In this document: positions 1 to 5,795 of the stretch, piece after piece
How the letters are laid out: each line of letters starts with the position of its first letter
Position numbering within the stretch: the first letter of the stretch is position 1
Assembly: GCA_026392815.1 (NCBI GenBank)
Contig: JAPLBI010000180.1
Location: 1 to 11,286 of the forward strand
Direction of reading: 5' to 3'
From: Actinomycetota bacterium
GTDB lineage: Bacteria; Actinomycetota; Actinomycetes; Nanopelagicales; Nanopelagicaceae
Length of the DNA: 11,286 nucleotides
Made by a program: the position numbers and the translations under genes
Notes under the pieces: generated by a model
Told to the model about the DNA's origin: nothing
What the model saw: only the letters and a program-made list of their open reading frames with translations
Databases searched by the model: none

Positions 1-96
1 ATGTATGCCGCAGCAGGAGCCGCAGCTGGTGACGGTGCAGCATCTGAAGAAGGTGTTGAAGACGCTGAAGTAGTAGAAGACGAAGGCGCTAAGTAA
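1..96 (+). CDS. dnaK: Chaperone DnaK (Hsp70), C-terminal end only
   Basis: Frame 1 is open from the first base and ends with TAA at 94-96, giving the last 31 residues of a protein whose start lies outside the window. The tail begins MYAAAGAAAG, continues as a Gly/Ala stretch and ends in an acidic segment (DAEVVEDEGAK). This is the usual disordered, acidic C-terminus of bacterial DnaK, where a D-A-E-V-V-(D/E) motif is common. The identity rests on this tail plus the genes that follow directly: grpE, dnaJ and hspR, the standard actinobacterial order. DnaK is the cytoplasmic ATP-dependent folding chaperone that works with GrpE (nucleotide exchange) and DnaJ (J-domain co-chaperone). The ATPase and substrate-binding domains are not visible here. 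Confidence 0.9.
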   Translation: MYAAAGAAAGDGAASEEGVEDAEVVEDEGAK

Positions 97-146
97 TGTC
101 AGAGCAAGGCATAAAAATGCCGCGCAGCGAATTTGGTATCAACTAA
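96..146 (+). CDS. 16-codon mini-ORF between dnaK and grpE, in frame with grpE
   Basis: An ATG at 96-98 overlaps the dnaK stop by one base (TAATG) and has a Shine-Dalgarno-like GAAGG upstream. It encodes MSEQGIKMPRSEFGIN and stops at TAA 144-146, directly against the grpE ATG at 147. It is in the same frame as grpE, so the stop is the only thing separating the two. There are two readings. It may be a short coupling peptide that brings ribosomes to a grpE start lacking its own Shine-Dalgarno. Or the original GrpE may have started here with 17 more residues, and the TAA is a nonsense mutation or sequence error. I recognise no function for the peptide itself. Confidence 0.4.
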   Translation: MSEQGIKMPRSEFGIN

Positions 147-665
147 ATGACATCAGAAAGCACAACTCAAACAGAAGCCGATGACGCTTTGCAACAAACG
201 CAAGATGATGCAGTGGAGGCTGCCCCGGTTCAGGCGACTGATCCGGTGGCAGCGCTCACCGCTGATCTACAACGACTCCAGGCTGAATATGCCAACTATC
301 GCAAACGTGTAGAACGCGATCGCGCAGTTGCTCACGAGCTAGCAATTAGTGGAGTTTTAACTGAACTTCTTGCCACCCTCGATGACATTGCACGCGCAAC
401 CGAACACGGCGAGTTAACTGGTGGATTTAAATCTGTTGCAGATCAAATCATCGCAACTACAACCCGACTTGGTTTAGAAAAGTACGGCACCGCCGGAGAA
501 GAATTTGATCCACAAATTCACGAAGCGCTTCTGCATGACACAAGTGCCGATGTAAAGGTGCCGACTGCAACAAAGATCTTGCAGCCAGGATATAAATTTA
601 AAGAACGTATCCTGCGCCCTGCTCGCGTTGCAGTTACCGATCCAGCCGAAACGCCTGCGGAGTAA
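147..665 (+). CDS. grpE: Nucleotide exchange factor GrpE
   Basis: This is a 172-residue cytoplasmic co-chaperone that drives ADP release from DnaK. Residues 1-35 are acidic and low in complexity. A coiled-coil helix follows at about 36-65 (LQRLQAEYANYRKRVERDR), then a four-helix-bundle part. The beta-wing domain carries the family signature: F-D-P-x-x-H-E-A-L at 120-128, then ILQPGYKFKERILRPARVAV at 144-163. Length is normal for a short actinobacterial GrpE. There is no good Shine-Dalgarno before ATG 147; the preceding bases are the stop of the 16-codon mini-ORF (TAAATG). Translation therefore probably depends on coupling with dnaK and the mini-ORF, or the true start is at 96. dnaJ starts 9 nt after the stop. 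Confidence 0.95.
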   Translation: MTSESTTQTEADDALQQTQDDAVEAAPVQATDPVAALTADLQRLQAEYANYRKRVERDRAVAHELAISGVLTELLATLDDIARATEHGELTGGFKSVADQIIATTTRLGLEKYGTAGEEFDPQIHEALLHDTSADVKVPTATKILQPGYKFKERILRPARVAVTDPAETPAE

Positions 666-674
666 CTACTTTCC

Positions 675-1598
675 ATGGCCGCTAAAGACCTTTACGAAAA
701 GGATTTCTACAAGATCCTCGGTGTTGGCAAATCTGCCAGTGGCGATGAGATCAAGAAGAAATACCGATCTTTAGCGCGCGAATTGCACCCTGATAAAACT
801 AAGGGTGATGCAGCAATGGAAGAGAAGTTCAAAGCAGTATCTGAGGCTTATGACATCTTGTCTGATGGCAAGAAACGCGCTGAATACGATCAAGCGCGAG
901 ATATGTTCGTACGCGGTGGAATGCGTGCACCACAAGGTGGACAGAACTTCCAAGGCGGAGATTTCTCTGACATCTTCGGTGGCGGCAATCCTCAAGATAT
1001 CTTCGCTAACTTATTTGGTGGCGGCGGTCGACGTGGTCCGCGTAAGGGACAAGATCTCCAAACCGAGGCAACAATTACCTTTAAAGAAGCTGCCTTCGGT
1101 ACAACTTTAGAACTTCGTTTATCTGCAGATGGTGGATCATCGCAAAATATTTCAGCACGAGTTCCTTCAGGTGTAAATGATGGCGCAAAGATTCGCGTTA
1201 AAGGAAAAGGTTCTAAAGGTGATGCTGGACCTGGAGATTTGTTTATCTTGCTACACGTAAAGCCCCACGCTATTTTTTCACGTAAAGGCGAGAACATCGC
1301 GCTAACAGTTCCAGTTACATTTACTGAAGCAGCACTTGGCGGAGATATTAAAGTTCCAACGCTTACTGGCGATGATGTCACATTGCGCATCGCACCAGGA
1401 ACTTCAAATGGACGTGTTCTACGCGTTAAAGGTCGCGGAATCACTAAGGGCGCAACCGTCGGAGATTTACTTGTAACTATTGAAGTACAAGTTCCACAAC
1501 GCGTTGAGGGTGAAGCACTAGAGGCGTTAAAGAAATATGCTGAAGCAACAGCCGATCAAGAAGTGCGTAAAGAATTTAACACAAAGGCGCTGCAATGA
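675..1598 (+). CDS. dnaJ: DnaJ co-chaperone without zinc finger (class B / CbpA-like)
   Basis: This 307-residue J-domain protein stimulates the DnaK ATPase and delivers substrates. The J domain covers about residues 8-74, with the essential HPD at 38-40. A Gly/Phe-rich linker runs from 81 to 124 (including DIFGGG and NLFGGGG). Two C-terminal beta domains follow (about 126-195 and 196-275), with V-P-S-G-V-N-D-G at 163-170 and a dimerisation helix at the end. The four CxxCxGxG zinc repeats of classical DnaJ are absent: only about seven residues (ADGGSSQ) join LELRLS to NISARVPSG. The protein contains no cysteine. It is therefore a class B protein in the position where actinobacterial dnaK operons usually carry a class A DnaJ1. 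ATG 675 is 13 nt after a CGGAG element, and the 3' end overlaps hspR by 4 nt. Confidence 0.92.
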   Translation: MAAKDLYEKDFYKILGVGKSASGDEIKKKYRSLARELHPDKTKGDAAMEEKFKAVSEAYDILSDGKKRAEYDQARDMFVRGGMRAPQGGQNFQGGDFSDIFGGGNPQDIFANLFGGGGRRGPRKGQDLQTEATITFKEAAFGTTLELRLSADGGSSQNISARVPSGVNDGAKIRVKGKGSKGDAGPGDLFILLHVKPHAIFSRKGENIALTVPVTFTEAALGGDIKVPTLTGDDVTLRIAPGTSNGRVLRVKGRGITKGATVGDLLVTIEVQVPQRVEGEALEALKKYAEATADQEVRKEFNTKALQ

Positions 1599-2008
1599 GC
1601 GGCAATGAAAATATGGAAAATCGGAAAAATTTAGATAACCAGCAACCGGATGACGAAGCAGGTCTATACGTCATCTCTGTTGCTGCTGAACTTTCTGGTC
1701 TACATCCACAAACGCTTCGCCAATACGACCGCTTAGGTTTAGTTTCGCCTAACCGCACTGTTGGTCGCAATCGCCGTTATTCATTGCGCGATATCGCATC
1801 ACTTCGCATGGTGCAGCGCTTAACTGGTGAAGGCATTAACCATGCAGGAATTAAACGAATAATTGAACTCGAATCTGCAATGGCCAATATGGCGATCGAA
1901 GTTGCACAACTTCGAATAGAAGTTGATGCTCTTCTTACAGAGAATCCACCAAAAGGACTTGCGGTTCGAAAGAAGAACGAAGTGATCGTTTACGAAGAAG
2001 AGCGTTAA
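1595..2008 (+). CDS. hspR: HspR, MerR-family repressor of the heat-shock operon
   Basis: A 137-residue protein. The N-terminal 20 residues are polar. A MerR winged helix-turn-helix follows at about 24-92: YVISVAAELSGLHPQTLRQY (HTH), then the wing with NRTVGRNRRYSLRDI. A helix at about 90-116 is probably the dimerising coiled coil. The short tail ends in a hydrophobic VIVY, and a hydrophobic HspR tail has been linked to DnaK interaction in relatives. HspR normally represses its own dnaK operon by binding a HAIR inverted repeat (CTTGAGT-N7-ACTCAAG) with DnaK as co-repressor. No such pair is seen here, as expected if it lies upstream of dnaK. ATG 1595 overlaps the dnaJ stop (ATGA) and has AAAGG 7 nt before it. 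A second ATG at 1613 is possible. Confidence 0.93.
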   Translation: MSGNENMENRKNLDNQQPDDEAGLYVISVAAELSGLHPQTLRQYDRLGLVSPNRTVGRNRRYSLRDIASLRMVQRLTGEGINHAGIKRIIELESAMANMAIEVAQLRIEVDALLTENPPKGLAVRKKNEVIVYEEER

Positions 2009-2016
2009 ACGCTTTT
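1998..2016. terminator. Candidate bidirectional terminator at the hspR/DUF1501 convergent ends
   Basis: The stop codons of the two converging genes overlap (hspR TAA 2006-2008; DUF1501 TAA on the minus strand, 2007-2005). They sit inside the near-palindrome AAGAGCGT-TAA-ACGCTTTT: eight pairs including one G-T, with a three-base loop. On the plus strand the right arm ends in TTTT. An alternative hairpin AAACGC-N8-GCGTTT (2007-2026) overlaps it. The stem is short, so termination may be weak. Confidence 0.4.
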
Positions 2017-3247
2017 AATTGCGTTTACGCGCCCTGACCATTTACCCAAAATTTTCTCTGCCGGTGTACCCAAAACTTTTTCAATCACCGTCGAGTAAAC
2101 ATCACGGAAATCAGTAGTAACAGCTAAGTCGCCGTCGATTAACTTTGTAAGAGATGGCTGATCCCCATAGAAACCACCCTCTACGCGATCTCCAATTAAG
2201 AACATTGGGCCAGCGCTTCCGTGGTCTGTACCTTGAGAACCATTTGCCTTAACACGACGTCCAAACTCGCTATAAACCATGACGGTAATATCTTTAGAAC
2301 GACCAGATGCTTTCATCTGGCTCAGAAACTTAGTGATGCTAGACGAGACAGTGCCAAGGAGTAAAGCTTGGGCATTTGCTTCATTTGCGTGGGTATCGAA
2401 GCCACCGAGGGATACCGACCAAACCTTTGTTGGCGCACCAGAAGCAATTAACTTTCCAACGAGATTTAACTGTTGCGTCAGATTTGAATCTCCGCCTGCG
2501 TTGCCTCCTGAAATTGTCGGAAGATCATCAGACATTGGGGCTGGTTGTGAAAGAACTGGAGTAATACTTCCGGAGACGTTAAATAAATTGCGCATCGATG
2601 TCGCAGCAGCAGCCATTAGCGGGCTATCTTTCTGCGAAGGCGCACTTAAGCGCTGACATGCTTTCGCAAATTGGCCTGACGGAATTATCAAACCGCCAAG
2701 TGGCAACGCCGAGCCGCTCTGTATTTTTCCAGCTAAAAGTGGAGGTAGAACGCTTCCTAAACTAATTGCAGTCATCGGATCTACTTTTTGGGAATCTAAC
2801 CAACGCCCCAACCAACCAGTGTTTAGATGGGTTTGCGGAGAACCGGTCTGCCAAATTGCCATAGAAGAGAAATGTGAACGATCAGGTTTTGGATAACCAA
2901 CACCACGAACAATCGCCACCTTCTTTTGATCCCATAGCCCCTTTAAGCCTGTCATAGAAGGGTTTAAGCGACTCTGGTTCGTAAGTTAGATCAGGACGCG
3001 CAGCAAAGTAAGCGGGATCCTTATATGGAATTACGGTATTTAAACCATCGTTGCCACCGTAAAGAGTTACGACAACAAGAATCGGTGTACCTAAAGGAAG
3101 CGGACGGGTAATCGCAGCATTTGCAACATCATCAAGTGATAAGACAGATGTTGCGGCCGCGGATACGCCAGAGTATTTAAGGAATTGGCGGCGCGTAAAG
3201 CGCGTCATACCTAATTGCTCGCGAGAGAAAACTGGTTTTTCAATCAT
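2005..3247 (-). pseudogene. DUF1501 family Tat-exported protein, frameshifted
   Basis: Two minus-strand reading frames make up one DUF1501 protein. The N-terminal part (3247 down to about 2962) has a twin-arginine signal, T-R-R-Q-F-L-K at residues 18-24, then a hydrophobic Ala/Ser/Val segment. The family motif LYGGNDGLNTVIPY and AARPDLTYEPESL follow. That frame then ends out of frame at 2882. The second frame carries the rest: GLKGLW, GVGYPKPDRSH, Y-S-E-F-G-R-R-V, T-D-H-G-S-A-G-P and the stop at 2005. The frames join at about 2960-2968, giving ESL|NPSM. From memory of the family, about nine residues are missing between these motifs, so a deletion of roughly 26 nt fits better than a single-base slip. 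DUF1501 proteins belong to the alkaline-phosphatase/sulfatase superfamily by fold, and their function is not established. The start overlaps the DUF1800 stop by 4 nt. Whether this is real decay or an assembly error is open. Confidence 0.85.
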
Positions 3248-4533
3248 GCGCTCACCACATATTCTGGACTACAGATCGCTAAGGTAATTAAGCGCTCTGG
3301 GTTATTGCGAACTTCGCGAAGTGCAAACGTTGTGCGTGGTGACCACTCAACAACTCCTAATACATCTGCCAGATATGCAACTCTTCGCTCGGGTATTATC
3401 AAAGTGAGTTGTGAAACATCTATTTGTGAAGAAATCCAAGTCGCAAAGGCAAGCCGGAATTGCGCACTCGCTGAACTAAGCCAAGCCTCGTCAGTTGGCC
3501 AACCACCTACATTTGGCGGAGAAAATGGGATTTGTGACAATTTATCGAGGTAACTATTTATCTTATTCTGCGAGTTCATTTGTGATGGCGTTAAATTAAA
3601 GGCACGGCAAACGGCGATAAACCATTCAATTGGTGATTTAACCAAGGAATATTCAGGGTTTGCGAGAGCTTTACTTTCAACCATCGACTTAATAAGTGCT
3701 GAGATATCTCGACTAGCGAATGCCGCAATCGAAGGATTGCTCTCAGACAGTGGCGCAGTAGATGAGATGAATCGGTACCAAATTCGCTCATTAATGAACT
3801 TCGCACAATCTGGCTGTGCTACCAAGTGTCTAATTACCTCTTCAGGAGACATAACGCCAGTTTTACCTAATACCGTAACCGCACCGGTGTCTCTGCGCCG
3901 CGGAACTGAAACTACTTCGCCAGTGCTGCGAGGAATTTGATATCCAGTAAATGCTCGAGCCAACTCGCGCACATCCATTTCGGAGAAACGATTAACCCCA
4001 AGTACAAAAAGCTCCATCATTTCGCGCGACAGATTTTCATTTGGCGCCTTTAAAGTATTTTCTCCACCGTCTAACCAGATTTGAAGCGCGCCATCAAAAA
4101 ACATCGCAGATGCGAAATCACTAAAGTTTCCTAACGCATATTTTCTAAATGTTAAATTCTGGTTGTACATCGGCAGCGCGTAATTAACTTTTCCAATCGA
4201 TGTTGCCCAATGTCCATGCCAGAACCAGACCATCTTTTCGTGGAGTTGATTTTCTGAAGCCACCATTTGATCTAGCCACCATTTGGAGAGAGAGGTGGTT
4301 TGTGCGCGCAAGTTTTGCGAGAACGCGGCAGTATCTGGACTGTTAGCCTCAGGACGTTTTCCTAAATCAATTAATACCGGCGGAGTAACAGCGATTTCAT
4401 TCTTTGATTTTGCAAGTAGTTCAGAGCGAGTTTTCTCAACCCCGTTTTTAAGCGCGGCTTCAAATTCGCCAGGGCGCGGGCCAAATCCAAAACGATGAAA
4501 GAGACGAGCGGTCTCAAGGCGCTTCAGATCCAT
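3244..4533 (-). CDS. DUF1800 family protein (partner of DUF1501)
   Basis: A 429-residue protein of unknown function. Family hallmarks are visible in order: ETARLFHRFGFGPRPGE at 7-23, K-M-V-W-F-W-H-G-H-W at 100-109, N-E-N-L-S-R-E-M-M-E-L-F-V-L-G-V at 165-180, A-F-T-G-Y at 194-198, P-P-N-V-G-G-W-P at 339-346 and C-S-P-E-Y near the end. I chose ATG 4533 (MDLKRLETARL). The longer frame to 4587 would overlap pyrE and adds 18 non-family residues. A TANNNT box (TACTCT) lies 6 nt before this ATG. No signal peptide is visible, unlike its DUF1501 partner, which has a Tat signal. The 3' end overlaps DUF1501 by ATGA, so the two are translationally coupled. DUF1800 and DUF1501 genes are often adjacent in bacteria, which suggests a shared but uncharacterised role. 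Confidence 0.9.
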   Translation of the reverse strand: MDLKRLETARLFHRFGFGPRPGEFEAALKNGVEKTRSELLAKSKNEIAVTPPVLIDLGKRPEANSPDTAAFSQNLRAQTTSLSKWWLDQMVASENQLHEKMVWFWHGHWATSIGKVNYALPMYNQNLTFRKYALGNFSDFASAMFFDGALQIWLDGGENTLKAPNENLSREMMELFVLGVNRFSEMDVRELARAFTGYQIPRSTGEVVSVPRRRDTGAVTVLGKTGVMSPEEVIRHLVAQPDCAKFINERIWYRFISSTAPLSESNPSIAAFASRDISALIKSMVESKALANPEYSLVKSPIEWFIAVCRAFNLTPSQMNSQNKINSYLDKLSQIPFSPPNVGGWPTDEAWLSSASAQFRLAFATWISSQIDVSQLTLIIPERRVAYLADVLGVVEWSPRTTFALREVRNNPERLITLAICSPEYVVSA

Positions 4534-4539
4534 GCAAAG

Positions 4540-4569
4540 AGAGTATGTGGCACAGGTGAACAATGTAAG
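4540..4569 (-). promoter_or_regulatory. Candidate leaderless promoter of the DUF1800-DUF1501 operon
   Basis: On the minus strand, TACTCT (4545-4540) matches the actinobacterial TANNNT -10 box and is followed after 6 nt by the ATG at 4533, the spacing expected if transcription starts at the start codon. CTTACA (4569-4564) lies 18 bp upstream and matches four of six -35 positions. It overlaps, on the opposite strand, the -10 box of pyrE. Confidence 0.45.
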
Positions 4570-4571
4570 GT
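4566..4571 (+). promoter_or_regulatory. -10 box of a leaderless pyrE promoter
   Basis: TAAGGT (4566-4571) fits TANNNT and ends 6 nt before the pyrE ATG at 4578. This is the spacing that puts the transcription start at or next to the A of ATG. No Shine-Dalgarno is present that would suit a leadered mRNA, and no convincing -35 is seen. The same TAAGGT hexamer precedes the GH32 gene at 5783-5788. Confidence 0.5.
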
Positions 4572-4577
4572 TGCCAC

Positions 4578-5111
4578 ATGAACTCACACGAACTTCTCCG
4601 AGAAGAGATCAAAAACAAGGCCGTTGTTCACGGAAAAGTCATACTTTCATCGGGCAAAGAAGCTGACTACTACGTAGATCTTCGTCGTGTGACCCTCGAT
4701 CATGTTGCTGCCCCACTCGTCGGCGAAGTAATGCTCGAACTAACTAAAGACCTTGATTACGAGGCAGTGGGTGGTTTAACACTTGGCGCAGATCCTGTTG
4801 CAACAGCGATGATGCATGTGGCTGCGCGCAACGGCAAAAAAATTAACTCATTCGTGGTCCGCAAAGCGGAAAAAGCGCATGGATTGCAACGTCGCATTGA
4901 AGGTCCAGATGTTGTTGGAAAGCGCGTCTTGGCAGTTGAAGATACTTCGACAACTGGCGGTTCTGTATTAACCGCAGTTGAAGCGCTTAAGGAAGCCGGT
5001 GCAATTGTGGTTGGTGTTGCCGTGATCGTTGAACGCGGCGCAAAGCAAGCGATTATTGATGCTGGGTACGAATACCGCGCAGCGTTTCAACCCGCAGATT
5101 TAGGTCTTTAA
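4578..5111 (+). CDS. pyrE: Orotate phosphoribosyltransferase
   Basis: A 177-residue cytoplasmic enzyme of de novo pyrimidine synthesis: orotate + PRPP gives orotidine 5'-monophosphate. It shows V-I-L-S-S-G-K-E-A-D-Y-Y-V-D at 21-34 (substrate-side N-terminal motif), G-L-T-L-G-A-D-P-V at 66-74 and the mobile catalytic loop with lysines and the conserved K-x-H-G at 99-102. The PRPP-binding signature VLAVEDTSTTGGS is at 118-130. Length is close to typical for short actinobacterial PyrE (about 175-190). No other pyrimidine gene is adjacent. The gene is divergent from DUF1800 and convergent with the DedA gene, so it appears to be a single-gene transcription unit with a leaderless promoter and a hairpin after the stop. 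Confidence 0.95.
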   Translation: MNSHELLREEIKNKAVVHGKVILSSGKEADYYVDLRRVTLDHVAAPLVGEVMLELTKDLDYEAVGGLTLGADPVATAMMHVAARNGKKINSFVVRKAEKAHGLQRRIEGPDVVGKRVLAVEDTSTTGGSVLTAVEALKEAGAIVVGVAVIVERGAKQAIIDAGYEYRAAFQPADLGL

Positions 5112-5115
5112 GAAA

Positions 5116-5772
5116 TTAACTTAAGTGGCGTTTAGTGCGCCACTCTTTAAACACTTCTAAAGCCATAGGCGCTGCGGTAATAAGAACAATTACTCCGACG
5201 ACTCCATAGAGATAAGTATTAGCCTTCGTACTTAAAGCATCGCCTAACAAATAACCGATTCCAATCGCAACTTGCGTCCAGATAATCGCACCGATTGCGT
5301 TCCAGGTAGAGAAAGTCTTTTTATCTAACTGCACTACTCCGCAGATTGGATTGATCAGGGTGCGCCCAAATGGGATAAAGCGCCCGATAACAAGAGCTTT
5401 CTTTGGCCCGTATTTAACTAACCACTTCTCAACAGTTCTAACCATCTTCTGATTAAAGAATCGACTATCAGGGCGTTCGAAGAACTTTCTGCCATATTTC
5501 TTACCGAACCAATATCCAACTTCGCCGCCCACAATTGCAGCTACTGGTGCGAGTGTAAATAGTAAGAGCGGCGATAACTTTGCTTCGCCCAAAATTTTGG
5601 CGCCAGCATCTGATGCGGCCATACCTGCGAAGAAAACTACTTCTCCTCCAGGAAAAACCAGACCAATTAATAGTCCAGTTTCCATAAAAATTATGCCGAG
5701 AACACCGATCAAGCCAAGCGTAGAGATGATCGAATTCGCGTCAAAAAAGTTTACGGTTTGTAAGAAATCCAT
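5116..5772 (-). CDS. DedA-family integral membrane protein
   Basis: A 218-residue inner-membrane protein. I place the start at ATG 5772 (MDFLQTVNFFDANSI). The frame extends to 5940, but the extra 56 residues lie opposite the GH32 gene and are not family-like. DedA hallmarks are present. An acidic residue sits in the first hydrophobic segment (E31 in METGLLIGL). P-G-G-E-V-V-F-F-A-G follows at 41-50, with E44 where many relatives have Asp. The conserved arginine motif G-R-F-I-P-F-G-R-T-L at 130-139 provides R131 and R137. Hydrophobic segments lie at about 15-40, 66-90, 130-145, 157-180 and 187-207. DedA proteins include flippases for undecaprenyl phosphate or phospholipids and are often linked to the proton-motive force; the substrate here cannot be assigned. 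The gene is monocistronic and convergent with pyrE. Confidence 0.9.
   Translation of the reverse strand: MDFLQTVNFFDANSIISTLGLIGVLGIIFMETGLLIGLVFPGGEVVFFAGMAASDAGAKILGEAKLSPLLLFTLAPVAAIVGGEVGYWFGKKYGRKFFERPDSRFFNQKMVRTVEKWLVKYGPKKALVIGRFIPFGRTLINPICGVVQLDKKTFSTWNAIGAIIWTQVAIGIGYLLGDALSTKANTYLYGVVGVIVLITAAPMALEVFKEWRTKRHLS
5124..5144 (+). terminator. Hairpin downstream of pyrE
   Basis: A perfect 7-bp inverted repeat, AGTGGCG - TTTAGTG - CGCCACT, lies 12 nt after the pyrE stop and is followed by CTCTTTAA, a weak T-rich tail. It overlaps the last codons of the convergent DedA gene. It is probably a factor-independent or partial terminator for pyrE and may act in both directions. Confidence 0.45.
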
Positions 5773-5789
5773 ACCTTGAGGATAAGGTA
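5772..5789. promoter_or_regulatory. Inverted repeat TACCTT-N6-AAGGTA in the DedA/GH32 divergent promoter
   Basis: The 23-bp gap between the two divergent start codons (5772 minus, 5796 plus) is largely filled by a perfect 6-bp inverted repeat with a 6-nt spacer, TACCTT GAGGAT AAGGTA. It contains both candidate -10 boxes. For GH32 this is TAAGGT at 5783-5788, 7 nt before ATG. For DedA it is TACCTT on the minus strand at 5789-5784. The DedA box has a plausible -35, TTGAGT (minus, 5811-5806), 16 bp upstream inside the GH32 coding region. The repeat may be an operator, or simply symmetric -10 sequence. Confidence 0.5.
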
Positions 5790-5795
5790 CGCGCC

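Noticed and set aside
992..1444. Long minus-strand open frame opposite dnaJ, and similar frames opposite GH32, the permeases and GH13
   Set aside because: Each lies antisense to a strongly conserved gene, has no recognisable domain and no ribosome site. These are shadows of codon bias.
4534..4587. 18-residue N-terminal extension of DUF1800
   Set aside because: It overlaps the pyrE start and adds residues before the family N-terminus; ATG 4533 has a well-placed TANNNT box.
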